This document shows, piece by piece, positions 26,962 through 35,157 of a DNA stretch of 64,000 nt. The notes under the pieces were generated by a model. It was given only the letters and a program-made list of their open reading frames with translations. It was not told the origin of the DNA and searched no databases. Each line of letters starts with the position of its first letter. The stretch's first letter is position 1. The DNA is from Xenorhabdus doucetiae (GTDB lineage Bacteria > Pseudomonadota > Gammaproteobacteria > Enterobacterales > Enterobacteriaceae). The position numbers and the translations under genes are program-made. The stretch is taken from assembly GCF_000968195.1 (NCBI RefSeq), contig NZ_FO704550.1, positions 3,906,001 through 3,970,000 on the forward strand. The letters run 5' to 3'.

Positions 26962-27105
26962 TATTCTGTTTTATAATCAGAAATAGAAAAGTACCACAGA
27001 CAACATGAACCGTTTCCTTGTCCCTCACGGCCATTTTTTCATTTTGGGAAGCGGTTCGCATTTATGTCCATCAAAATAACCTCAAGCCCCACAAGGAATG
27101 TATTT

Positions 27106-27483
27106 ATGGATCTTCATTTTTCATCTCACTTTGCTGAATTGCCGGAATGTGTGATCAGTGGCAACACGCTTAATCAAATTGGTTTTTCGGCCGATGCGCT
27201 GTTTCATATCACACAATTTTCCAACGGCTTGATGCTGTCACTGATTGAGCCTGATACCGAGCCGGATCTCGCCACGCTGTTCCACAATACCGAAAACCAC
27301 CCTTATCAGGGGATCGATTGGGTACGCGAAAATGGCGAGCTTTATCTGGCAGGTGACTGGCTGACAGAAAGCGGCTTATTGGATCACCCTGTGACACTGG
27401 AGACAGCCTACGGCTTGATCGTATTGCGTGCTGACCCACAGCCTCAAACAGCAATACCAGCGCCAGCGCGAACAAATCAGTGA
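27106..27483 (+). CDS. SymE-partner protein, double AbrB-like (copy c)
   Basis: 125 residues, near-identical to 16066 including the PQPQTAIPAPA tail and the out-of-frame basic coil that follows in +1 (here ending DYKSR). Starts after AAGGA like the other copies. Pairs with the intact symE at 26623. Confidence 0.7.
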   Translation: MDLHFSSHFAELPECVISGNTLNQIGFSADALFHITQFSNGLMLSLIEPDTEPDLATLFHNTENHPYQGIDWVRENGELYLAGDWLTESGLLDHPVTLETAYGLIVLRADPQPQTAIPAPARTNQ

Positions 27484-27563
27484 AATTAAGCTGAGAATGC
27501 GGGAGTTGATTGGCGACTACAAAAGCCGCTAAGGGCAGGGAGTGAGCCGCTCTTAGCAGAACA

Positions 27564-27593
27564 AAGCCGGAAGATCACATAGTTCTTCCGGCT
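27564..27593 (-). terminator. Shared effector-cassette hairpin
   Basis: AGCCGGAAGA...TTCTTCCGGCT lies 10 bp beyond the immunity gene stop. The loop side differs slightly (CACATAGT). Confidence 0.65.
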
Positions 27594-27603
27594 ATGAACT
27601 AAA

Positions 27604-28002
27604 TCACCTTTTGGTTATCTCTAAATAGTGATTATAAGTTTCTTTACTAAGATATTTTCTAGCTAGGTTATAACTATAATCACTACCCATTATCGCTTCA
27701 AAAATACAAGTATTTAATATATCTCTCACTCCATCATCTTGAAAAGAAAATAGTTTATCAATAAATCCAAAGATATTTTCTATTTCTTTTATTAACACTT
27801 CGTTATTTTTATAGCTGTTTTCAATATTAGAATAAAAATAACTTCTAGGCTCAACGTTACCGGAACCATATAGATTTATTAGGTCAGAAAAAAATGATCC
27901 AAAGCTACCAAATACTAGATATACGGCATCATCTCCATCATATGTTCCAAAAAACACTGGAAAAAGTTCTTTTAACTTATCAATTAGTTCATCATTTGTC
28001 AT
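27604..28002 (-). CDS. Probable immunity protein for the tip of the TssM-Rhs chimera
   Basis: 132 residues, acidic, AT-rich; no family recognised. Its ATG overlaps the stop of the chimeric frame by 4 nt, so the two are translationally coupled, and it ends at the shared hairpin. This is the standard immunity position. Confidence 0.72.
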   Translation of the reverse strand: MTNDELIDKLKELFPVFFGTYDGDDAVYLVFGSFGSFFSDLINLYGSGNVEPRSYFYSNIENSYKNNEVLIKEIENIFGFIDKLFSFQDDGVRDILNTCIFEAIMGSDYSYNLARKYLSKETYNHYLEITKR

Positions 28003-29912
28003 AAATGCCCCAATGCATTTCTTAAATCATCTATCATATAGTTTGCTAGACTTCGGTCAGACGAACTTAGGATCTCACTTCTGTATTTCCCATCACCACT
28101 TGCTAAATTTTTCAATGCCTTTAAGTAGTCGTTACCTTTATTTATATGATCTGAGCCTCCTATTAACTGCCCAGTATTCTTTGTATACAGAATAGAAGCA
28201 GCCGTACCGCCATCAGGAGTACTCGCACCTGGTCGATATAATTCTGAGAACATACTTTTCAATTTAGTGTTATCTATTGAGTCTATTATTTGCTGCCTTT
28301 GTTCCAATGAAATAGCATAATTATTTTTTCTTGCATTCTTTAATAGATTGACAGCGCAATTCTCACCCGCCAATCCCCAAGGATCAACCCAAGACAGCGG
28401 ATTATGCACATACCCGTAGGGATTTACCCCGCCCAATAACCCAATGGGATCTGGCGAAATGTACTGCGCTGTCTCCGGGGAGTAATAACGATGAAAATTA
28501 TAGAATAAACCGCTCTCCGTATCCTCATACTGCCCGCAAAACCGAAGGTTACAAGTTACGTGATAATCCGGGTTATTCGACGCAATGACCTGCGATTTCT
28601 CGGCTTTTCCCCACGTCTTCAGCCGCTGCGCCCAGACCAGCGTGCCGTTTTCATTCAACATTTCGCGCACGGTGCCCTGATGGTCGCTGACGATGTAATG
28701 CAGCTTACCTTTTTCAACACGGGCGGATGGCGTGAGCGCCCCCGGTTCGTACAGCCAGTGCACGCGGCTGTCCAGTGCCAGCGAGCCGTCCGCATAAACC
28801 GGCGTTTCTTCGATAAGCTGGTCACCGCTCCACAGGTATTCCTGCCCGTAAATTTCCGTCGCTCTGGGCGTTAAATCCGGCCGGCCATTCAGCCACCTTT
28901 GCAGGTTGGTCGCCGTGAGTTTTCCGTCGTGAACCTTCAGTTTCCGGATCCTTCGCCCAAAAGCATCGTAGCGATAATGCCAGCGTGAGCCATCCGGGGT
29001 TTCGCAGTGGGTAAGCTGGTTTTGCGTATCCCAGCGGTAGCGCCACACCTGCGGGCGGAAGCCGTCCCGCTGCTCGGTTTTTTCCACCAGGCGGCCATTG
29101 TCATCATAGCGATAACGGATATCGTCCAGCATCTGGGCGATGTAGCTGTGCAGCCCCTGGATCTGGCGGGTAAAACTGAACAGGGCGGCTCGCTGGTTGG
29201 CATCGACGTTGTTCAGCATCATGTCCGGCATCGCGGTATTAAAGCCGTGCAGCAGGTCGATTTTGGTCATCACCAGATAGAGAGGCAACTGGCTGTGGAA
29301 GGTCAGGCGGACGTCTTGCAGACGCTGGTGGATTTCCCGCACATAGCGTTCACGCTGTTCGCGGCTGTCGCTCATCAGCCGCAGGGTATCCACGGTCAGA
29401 ATAATGCCGTTGAGCGGCTGGCGCTGACGGTTTTCCGCCAGCCAGTTCAGCAACGCTTCCCACAGGCGGCTGTGGATTTGGGGTTTGTCGCTGTTAAGCG
29501 GGACGGGCTGGTCAATCAACTGCCCGCGGGGATCGATGATCACCGCTTTTTCCCCCAGCCAGCAGCGCAGCATCAGGGGAACGTCGCCATCCTGACGCAA
29601 ATATTCGGGGGCCGCGATTTCGGACAGCTTCACCCCTTCCTTGATCAGTGAGGTCTTGCCGCTTTTCTGGCTGCCGATGACCATATACCACGGCCGTTCA
29701 TACAGGTAGTTGTACGAATCCAGATGGCGTTGCAACTGGGATTTCCAGTGGTCGAGGTAGCGATCCTGATGTTCAATATCCACCCGGACCGGATCAAACA
29801 CTTTCAGTTCAACGTCAAGGTTGAGCTTTTCCAGTGTCCGCAGGCGACGCCACGCTTTCATGCCGATCCAGCCCAACACCATCATCATAATGAGGGCGGT
29901 GGCCAGCCAGCG
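27999..29912 (-). pseudogene. In-frame TssM-Rhs chimera with unassigned toxin tip
   Basis: One open frame joins three parts. First, TssM residues ~69-240 with Walker A. Second, after an in-frame internal deletion at 29240/29241 (LLHGF to NTAMPD), TssM up to IAQMLDDI. Third, from GGATATCG (29117-29124), the last third of an Rhs core to VDPWGLAG and a ~120-residue tip. The tip ends SELYRPGAS...GGTAASILY...TGQLIGGSDHINKG...LRNALGHL, a pattern I recall from other Rhs/CDI tips but cannot name. The frame can start only at a GTG in the regulator scar (29945). Probably a relic, yet frame is kept across all joints. Confidence 0.8.
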
Positions 29913-29982
29913 ATGCTTCATTATATGGCAATAAATACCGAACACGTTCCCATTGTGAATGATATGACACGTATTTTCGGCG
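29910..29982 (-). pseudogene. T6SS regulator gene fragment (scar)
   Basis: Same tssM-regulator joint as at 15305 (CCAGCGATGCTTCATTATATGG), encoding FAEN...GNVFGIYCHIM in frame with TssM. Confidence 0.75.
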
Positions 29983-30018
29983 AAAAAGACAATTTACTGC
30001 GTGAGTTAACACATTCCA

Positions 30019-30191
30019 TTGAAATGGATGTATATCCAGTATTTATTTTGCGAGCGGCTTCGCAAAGGCAGTTATTGATGATGGAAAGTTGTGCAGGCAG
30101 GCGTAAAGTAGGCAGTGAAATCTGAACGCGGCTTTACCGTGGTGGAACACGATAAAACCGCTAACCGCAACAACTAATCAGGATAGTTATT
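30019..30191 (+). promoter_or_regulatory. symE leader: candidate promoter, palindrome and two hairpins (copy D)
   Basis: TTGAAA (30019) and TATTTA (30040) flank TGGATGTATATCCA. Stem 30128-30161 has loop GTGGAA. Second stem loop ATCAGGA. In the antisense strand the first stem pairs along all 14 positions, two of them G-U; in the sense strand those two are C-A mismatches. Confidence 0.5.
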
Positions 30192-30530
30192 ATGGCTAAC
30201 GCGCATTCTAATGCAGAAACCTGCATTTACAAAATTTCCCAACCTGAACGGTATCAGAAAGTTGTATACCGCCCGAAAGGCCCTAACCGCACCATTCCCG
30301 CCATTAATTTAAGTGGAAACTGGCTTAGTGAAGCCGGATTTTCTGTCAATGATCCGTTAAAAATCAGGGTGATGCCGGGTTGTCTGATCATTACCGCCCA
30401 AAACTTACATACCCTGTGGCACTGCCTCAAAAGCATGAACCAAGGTGAGTGGGATGAGATTGCCATCGTCGATTGGTTGCGGCAATTTCCCGGTGAATTG
30501 AAGAAAACACCACTGGGAAAAACCCGTTAA
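30192..30530 (+). CDS. symE: SymE-family toxin (copy D)
   Basis: 112 residues, intact, differing from the other copies by a few substitutions (ends LGKTR). The conserved SymE core NLSGNWLSEAGFSVNDPLKI and GCLIITAQ is present. It follows the tssM-regulator scar and precedes its partner gene. Confidence 0.85.
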   Translation: MANAHSNAETCIYKISQPERYQKVVYRPKGPNRTIPAINLSGNWLSEAGFSVNDPLKIRVMPGCLIITAQNLHTLWHCLKSMNQGEWDEIAIVDWLRQFPGELKKTPLGKTR

Positions 30531-30674
30531 TATTTTGTTTTATAATTAAAAAACAGAAAATTCCCCAGACAACATGAACCGTTTCCTTTCCCTGTATTGC
30601 CATTTTTTCCATTTTGGGAAGCGGTTCGCATTTATGCCCGCAAAACAAACTCAAAACCTACAAGGAGTGTATTT

Positions 30675-31025
30675 ATGGATCTTCATTTTTCATCTCACTT
30701 TGCTGAACTGCCGGAATGTGTGATCAGTGGCAATATGCTCAATCAAATTGGTTTTTCGGCCGATGCGCTGTTTCATATCACACAATTTTCCAACGGCTTG
30801 ATGCTGTCACTGATTGAGCCAGAAACCGAACCGGATCTCGCCACGCTGTTCCACCATACCGAAAACCACCCTTATCAGGGGATCGATTGGGTACGCGAAA
30901 ATGGCGAGCTTTATCTGGCAGGTGACTGGCTGACAGAAAGCGGCTTATTGGATCACCCTGTGACGCTGGAGACAGCTTATGGCTTGATCGTCTTGCGTGC
31001 TGAACTGCCGATATTATTGGCCTGA
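30675..31025 (+). CDS. SymE-partner protein, double AbrB-like (copy d)
   Basis: 116 residues, ILLA-ending variant without the PQPQ tail. Leader between symE and this gene is the most diverged of the set (GTATTGCC in the hairpin loop; CCCGCAAAACAAACTC before the AAGGA). Both AbrB-like halves complete. Confidence 0.7.
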   Translation: MDLHFSSHFAELPECVISGNMLNQIGFSADALFHITQFSNGLMLSLIEPETEPDLATLFHHTENHPYQGIDWVRENGELYLAGDWLTESGLLDHPVTLETAYGLIVLRAELPILLA

Positions 31026-31043
31026 ATCCCTAAAACGAAAATA

Positions 31044-31072
31044 AGCCGGAATACCGATGTGAGTTTCCGGTT
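31044..31072 (+). terminator. Hairpin after SymE-partner gene
   Basis: AGCCGGAATACCGATGTGAGTTTCCGGTT followed by ATTTCCCC; also found after the copies at 34271 and 46870. Confidence 0.55.
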
Positions 31073-31097
31073 ATTTCCCCGCGCTATTTCCAAATTG

Positions 31098-31463
31098 TTA
31101 TTGATTTTCTGCCATTTGAATAAAATCTTTCAGCAAGCGAATAAATTCAAATAGGCAGTCTGTTTTTTGATTTTCAGTAAATACACATTCACCATAGCCA
31201 GATGTATTTGTATTAAAATTGAACTGTTGAAATGTGACAGAGAAAACTCCTTTAGGCATTCTCTCTGGGTTATACATTTCGCCCTCATAGCGGGCATCAA
31301 AATAAAAGCCCGTTTTTTTGCAATAACCGATAAGGCGATCAAAAGAGTGATCTAATGCAATAAAAGCCTGATTTTCATCGGAATAATAAGGTCGGTCATA
31401 GGTTAAGATAAACCACCCCGGCTGGAACCTTACTCTAGGAAAATTTTGTTGTGAAAAAAACAT
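31098..31463 (-). CDS. Orphan immunity-like protein (copy 1)
   Basis: 121 residues beginning MFFSQQNFPRVRFQPGWFILTYDRPYY. No family recognised. Copies occur at 34694 (broken) and 47293 (intact), always directly after a SymE-partner gene and convergent to it, never next to a toxin tip. It may be an orphan immunity gene or a component of the symE unit. Upstream, near the start, is a GGAGAG site. Confidence 0.65.
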   Translation of the reverse strand: MFFSQQNFPRVRFQPGWFILTYDRPYYSDENQAFIALDHSFDRLIGYCKKTGFYFDARYEGEMYNPERMPKGVFSVTFQQFNFNTNTSGYGECVFTENQKTDCLFEFIRLLKDFIQMAENQ

Positions 31464-31500
31464 GTTATTCTCTCCTTTAGTTATTTTTTTAAAATACGGG

Positions 31501-32079
31501 TTATTCCAAATAAACTCTTTCTTCTGGCAACAAATCGTAAGCCATATCCAATTTATTCGTTTTTACCAAATCGTGAATAAGATGTGCTCTATTCGTAATA
31601 TCCTCAATGTTGATAATCCATTGTTTTACATAATTTTCCACTGCTTGATTACGCAGACCAATCTGTATGGTTCTCTGTTCTAATTTATTTAAATGAATGT
31701 CCCTCTCAGGGTCCCATTGAATAACCACATCACTTTGCTGAACTTCTTTTTTCCATTCTTCCTGAGAAGGAAACAAATCAGGGTCATAATGACTAATCAC
31801 GCCCTGCTGCAAAATTTCTCTAAATCCCTCATGAGTGATATCAATAGCCAGGATACGTTCCTGACCACTGTCTTTCATTCCCCAACCAGCACGGTACATC
31901 ATCCATAAGAATGATGGCTTAATCCATGTCATACGCGTCATGCTAAAAGGTGGGGAAACAAATGTATTATATTTAATCGCACTGTCAGCAATGGTTGCTG
32001 AATAAGCCTGATACACTCTAACTGATTGTTGTGTGTAAAATGCTCGTATTGGGTTGTTTTTATATGTGAACATAGTCAT
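31501..32079 (-). CDS. DUF4291 domain protein (copy 2)
   Basis: 192 residues, about 96% identical to 7785-8363, with the same hallmark blocks (SVRVYQAYS, RMTWIKPSFLWMMYRAGWG). Function unknown. The block it belongs to was duplicated, and a MITE-like element then entered its upstream region. Confidence 0.85.
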   Translation of the reverse strand: MTMFTYKNNPIRAFYTQQSVRVYQAYSATIADSAIKYNTFVSPPFSMTRMTWIKPSFLWMMYRAGWGMKDSGQERILAIDITHEGFREILQQGVISHYDPDLFPSQEEWKKEVQQSDVVIQWDPERDIHLNKLEQRTIQIGLRNQAVENYVKQWIINIEDITNRAHLIHDLVKTNKLDMAYDLLPEERVYLE

Positions 32080-32107
32080 CCTATTTTGTCACTTAATATA
32101 TTATTTA

Positions 32108-32207
32108 TACTCAATAAACCTGAAGTTGCATGACGAATAAATTGTATTTCATTGATTTAAGATGATTATTTATCATCGAAAACCTGCATCTTGAAGTTAA
32201 TTGGGTA
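32108..32207. mobile_element. 100-bp MITE-like element with TA target duplication
   Basis: The duplicated block at 8370-8400 reads TTATTTATGCTGATTC without interruption. Here the same sequence is split by a 100-bp segment that begins TACTCAATAAAC and ends, on the other strand, TACCCAATTAAC, flanked by TA on both sides. The imperfect terminal repeats and TA duplication fit a small non-autonomous element mobilised by an IS630/mariner-type transposase. It encodes nothing. An internal repeat (GATGATTATTTATCATC) can form a hairpin. Confidence 0.75.
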
Positions 32208-32249
32208 TATGCTGATTCATCGGAATATCCGGCACGATAGATAGAAGAA

Positions 32250-32277
32250 AGCCGGAAGATCACGGGGATCTTCCAGC
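32250..32277 (-). terminator. Shared effector-cassette hairpin
   Basis: AGCCGGAAGATC...GATCTTCCAGCC just after the 3' end of the immunity gene at 32284. Confidence 0.65.
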
Positions 32278-32283
32278 CTTTTA

Positions 32284-32844
32284 TTACAATAAAGAAGAAA
32301 GTTTTTCTAAATAGTCAATACCATCAATGATCCAATATTTCTCTTTCTTAGGCAGAATATCTTCATCAAACTTACGCATAAAATCAACAAATTCACCAGC
32401 CCAATCATCAGGCACATATCTTTCTACAGGAGTGTTGCCTGGATATGGGTAACACGCACTTAATTTTTTTAAATCAAAATCGATAAATGCGATTGGGAAT
32501 AACTCAGATACATCCCACCAAGACGATGATTTTTCAATCGATTTTTTAATGTTTTCTAGTTTGGAATTGCTTACTTTAAAAGGTTGAATTTTTTCCAAAA
32601 ACTCCTCTTTAGTATTGTCATTAACAATTAAAATACCAAACCTAGCATTGGGGTCATCTTCAGAAGAATCAAAACCTTTTTTAGTAAAATCATCACTCCA
32701 TTTCTGCCAATCCAACACCCAAATTTCTCTATCTTCCTGATACCACTCAATAATGTTATTATTTTTTATTGCAACAATAACATTATCGTCGGCTAATGAA
32801 CCATCATCGTTTTCTTTTTCAAACATATAATTACTCTTATTCAT
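32284..32844 (-). CDS. Probable immunity protein, paralogue of 8464
   Basis: 186 residues, clearly homologous to the protein at 8464-8997 but diverged across its length (roughly two thirds identical by eye), unlike the near-identical flanks. It starts directly after the stop of a toxin-tip remnant that is likewise a diverged homologue of the tip at 9015. Divergence of toxin and immunity together suggests a variant specificity pair. Confidence 0.7.
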   Translation of the reverse strand: MNKSNYMFEKENDDGSLADDNVIVAIKNNNIIEWYQEDREIWVLDWQKWSDDFTKKGFDSSEDDPNARFGILIVNDNTKEEFLEKIQPFKVSNSKLENIKKSIEKSSSWWDVSELFPIAFIDFDLKKLSACYPYPGNTPVERYVPDDWAGEFVDFMRKFDEDILPKKEKYWIIDGIDYLEKLSSLL

Positions 32845-33042
32845 TTATTTTTTTACTTTGCCAGAACCTGGAATTGCGTTTTCCTCCAACCATTTAGTCC
32901 ATATGCTAGGCAGTTCATATGAATCACCAGGTGTTGTCGGATCTACTATTTTAGGTGCTAATTTTCCTTGATTTAATGGATTTGTCTTATAGCCCCTTTG
33001 TTTTATAGCATTTTCTTTAATGAAATCATCAAACCATTTCCG
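32845..33042 (-). pseudogene. Rhs toxin tip remnant (last ~65 codons)
   Basis: Encodes WFDDFIKENAIKQRGYK, PLNQGKLAPK and WLEENAIPGSGKVKK, homologous to the end of the tip at 9015. The Rhs core and the first half of the tip are missing; the DNA jumps into tssM at TTTCCGCCAGCC. The immunity gene downstream is intact, so this is a silent remnant retained with its antidote. Confidence 0.82.
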
Positions 33043-33517
33043 CCAGCCAGTTCAGCAACGCTTCCCACAGGCGGCTGTGGATTTGGGGTTTGTCGCTGTT
33101 AAGCGGGACGGGCTGGTCAATCAACTGCCCCTTCGGATCGATGATCACCGCTTTTTCCCCCAGCCAGCAGCGCAGCATCAGGGGAACGTCGCCATCCTGA
33201 CGCAAATATTCGGGGGCCGCGATTTCAGACAGCTTCACCCCTTCCTTGATCAGTGAGGTCTTGCCGCTCTTCTGGCTGCCGATGACCATGTACCACGGCC
33301 GTTCATACAGGTAATTGTAGGCATCCAGATGGCGTTGCAACTGGGATTTCCAGTGGTCGAGGTAGCGATCCTGATGTTCAATGTCCACCCGAACCGGATC
33401 AAACACTTTCAGTTCAACGTCGAGGTTGAGCTTTTCCAGTGTCCGCAGGCGACGCCACGCTTTCATGCCGATCCAGCCCAACACCATCATCATAATGAGG
33501 GCGGTGGCCAGCCAGCG
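33040..33517 (-). pseudogene. tssM fragment (N-terminal cytosolic part)
   Basis: TssM from WLATALIMMM to LLNWLAE (residues ~69-225) including Walker A GSQKSGKTSLI, joined to the toxin-tip remnant at one end and the regulator scar at the other. Not functional. Confidence 0.88.
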
Positions 33518-33587
33518 ATGCTTCATTATATGGCAATAAATACCGAACACGTTCCCATTGTGAATGATATGGCATATATTTTCGGCG
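33515..33587 (-). pseudogene. T6SS regulator gene fragment (scar)
   Basis: Same joint type as at 15305 and 29910; encodes GNVFGIYCHIM in frame with TssM. Confidence 0.75.
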
Positions 33588-33623
33588 AAAAAGCCAATTT
33601 ACTGCGTGAGTTAACACATTCCA

Positions 33624-33797
33624 TTGCAATGGATGTATATCCAGTATTTATTTTGCGAGCGGCTTCGCAAAGGTGGTTATTGGTGATGGAAAGTTGTGCA
33701 GGCAGGCGTAAAGTAGGCGGTGAAATCTGAACGCGGCTTTACCGTGCTGGTAACACGATAAAACCGCTAACCGCAACAACTACTTGGAATAGTTATT
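33624..33797 (+). promoter_or_regulatory. symE leader: candidate promoter, palindrome and two hairpins (copy E)
   Basis: TTGCAA (33624) and TATTTA (33645) flank the palindrome. Stem 33733-33767 has loop CTGGTAA, unique to this copy; ribosome-binding-site loop is CTTGGAA. Confidence 0.5.
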
Positions 33798-34136
33798 ATG
33801 GCTAACGCGCATTCTAATGCAGAAACCTACATTTACAAAATTTCCCAACCTGAACGGTATCAGAAAGTTGTATACCGCCCCAAAGGTCCCAACCGCACCA
33901 TTCCCGCCATTAACTTAAGTGGCAACTGGCTCAGTGAAGCCCGATTTTCTGTCAATGATCCGTTAAAAATCATGGTGATGCCGGGTTGTTTAATCATCAC
34001 CGCCCAAAACTTACATACCCTGAGGCACTGCCTCAAAAGCATGAACCAAGGGGAGTGGAATGAGATTGCCATCGTCGATTGGTTGCGGCAATTTCCCGGT
34101 GAGTTAAAGAAAACCCCACTGGGAAAACCCCGTTAA
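33798..34136 (+). CDS. symE: SymE-family toxin (copy E)
   Basis: 112 residues, intact frame. A few substitutions fall in the core (SEARFSV for SEAGFSV, KIMVMPG for KIRVMPG). The Gly to Arg change hits a conserved SymE position and could weaken activity. Confidence 0.8.
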   Translation: MANAHSNAETYIYKISQPERYQKVVYRPKGPNRTIPAINLSGNWLSEARFSVNDPLKIMVMPGCLIITAQNLHTLRHCLKSMNQGEWNEIAIVDWLRQFPGELKKTPLGKPR

Positions 34137-34270
34137 TATTCTGTTTTATAATCAGAACTAGAAAATCACCACAGACAACATGAACCGTTTCCTTGTCCCT
34201 TATTGCCATTTTTTCATTTTGGGAAGCGGTTCGCATTTATGTCACGCTCAATAGCACAAGGAATGTATTT

Positions 34271-34621
34271 ATGGATCTTCATTTTTCATCTCACTTTGCT
34301 GAACTGCCGGAATGTATGATCAGTGGTAACACGCTCAACCAGATTGGTTTTTCGGCCAATGCGCTGTTCCATATCGCGCAATTTGCTAATGGTTTGATGC
34401 TGTCACTGATTGAGCCAGATACCGAGCCGGATCTCGCCACGCTGTTCCACAATACCGAAAACCACCCTTATCAGGGGATCGATTGGGTACGCGAAAATGG
34501 CGAGCTTTATCTGGCGGGTGACTGGCTGACAGAAAGCGGTTTATTGGATCATCCTGTGACGCTGGAAACAGCTTATGGCTTGATCGTCTTGCGTGCTGAA
34601 CTGCCGGTATTATTGGCCTGA
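34271..34621 (+). CDS. SymE-partner protein, double AbrB-like (copy e)
   Basis: 116 residues, VLLA-ending variant, start after AAGGA. The spacer before the start is the shortest of the set (TCACGCTCAATAGC). Both halves intact. Confidence 0.7.
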   Translation: MDLHFSSHFAELPECMISGNTLNQIGFSANALFHIAQFANGLMLSLIEPDTEPDLATLFHNTENHPYQGIDWVRENGELYLAGDWLTESGLLDHPVTLETAYGLIVLRAELPVLLA

Positions 34622-34639
34622 ATCTCAAAAACAGAAATA

Positions 34640-34667
34640 AGCCGGAATACCGATACGGACTTCCGGT
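34640..34667 (+). terminator. Hairpin after SymE-partner gene
   Basis: AGCCGGAATACC...ACTTCCGGTT followed by ATTTCC. Confidence 0.5.
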
Positions 34668-34693
34668 TATTTCCCCGTGCTATTCCCAAATTG

Positions 34694-35051
34694 TTATTGG
34701 TTTTCTGCCTTTTGAATAAAATCTTTCAGCAAGCGAATAAATTCAAATAGGCAGTCTGTTTTTTGATTTTCAGTAAATATACATTCACCATAGCCAGATG
34801 TATTTGTATTAAAATCGAACCGTTGAAATGTGACAGAGAAAACTCCCTTAGGCATTCTCTCTGGACTGTACATTTCGCCCTCATAACGGGCATCAAAGTA
34901 AAACCCCGTTTTCTTGTAATAAGCGATCAAAAGAGTGATCTAATACAATAAAAGCCTGATTTTCATCGGAATAATAAGGTCGGTCATAGGTTAAGATAAA
35001 CCACCCCGGCTGGAATCTTACTTCAGGAAAATTTTGTTGTGAAAAAAACAT
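34694..35051 (-). pseudogene. Orphan immunity-like gene, frameshifted (copy 2)
   Basis: Nearly identical to 31098 and 47293, but about 8 bp are missing around 34922 (TTGTAATAAGCGATC against TTGTAATAACCGATAAGACGATC), which splits the protein into two frames. Only a C-terminal 78-codon frame remains. Confidence 0.88.
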
Positions 35052-35082
35052 GTTATTCTCTCCTTTAGTTATTTTTAAAAAT

Positions 35083-35115
35083 ATGGGTCATTCCAAATAA
35101 ATTCTTTCTTCTGAT
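35083..35115 (-). pseudogene. DUF4291 gene remnant (3' end)
   Basis: GTCATTCCAAATAAATTCTTTCTTCTG matches the last codons of the DUF4291 genes at 7785 and 31501. The rest of the gene is gone and the shared hairpin follows, so the same gene order once existed here. Confidence 0.75.
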
Positions 35116-35121
35116 AGAACA

Positions 35122-35152
35122 AAGCCGGAAGATCACGGGGATCTTCCGGCTT
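35122..35152 (-). terminator. Shared effector-cassette hairpin, best copy
   Basis: AAGCCGGAAGATC / GATCTTCCGGCTT, a perfect 13-bp stem with loop ACGGG, 6 bp after the SUKH immunity gene. T-rich sequence follows only weakly in the minus direction. Confidence 0.75.
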
Positions 35153-35157
35153 ATTCT

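Noticed and set aside
29724..30125. Plus-strand frames over the regulator scar and symE leader (ending AASQRQLLMMESCAGRRK)
   Set aside because: They cross a tssM antisense region and a junction, have no ribosome binding site, and are better explained as leader and scar sequence.
6493..35152. Recurring hairpins as a CRISPR-like array
   Set aside because: The copies are kilobases apart, each at the end of an immunity gene, with no regular spacers and no cas genes.
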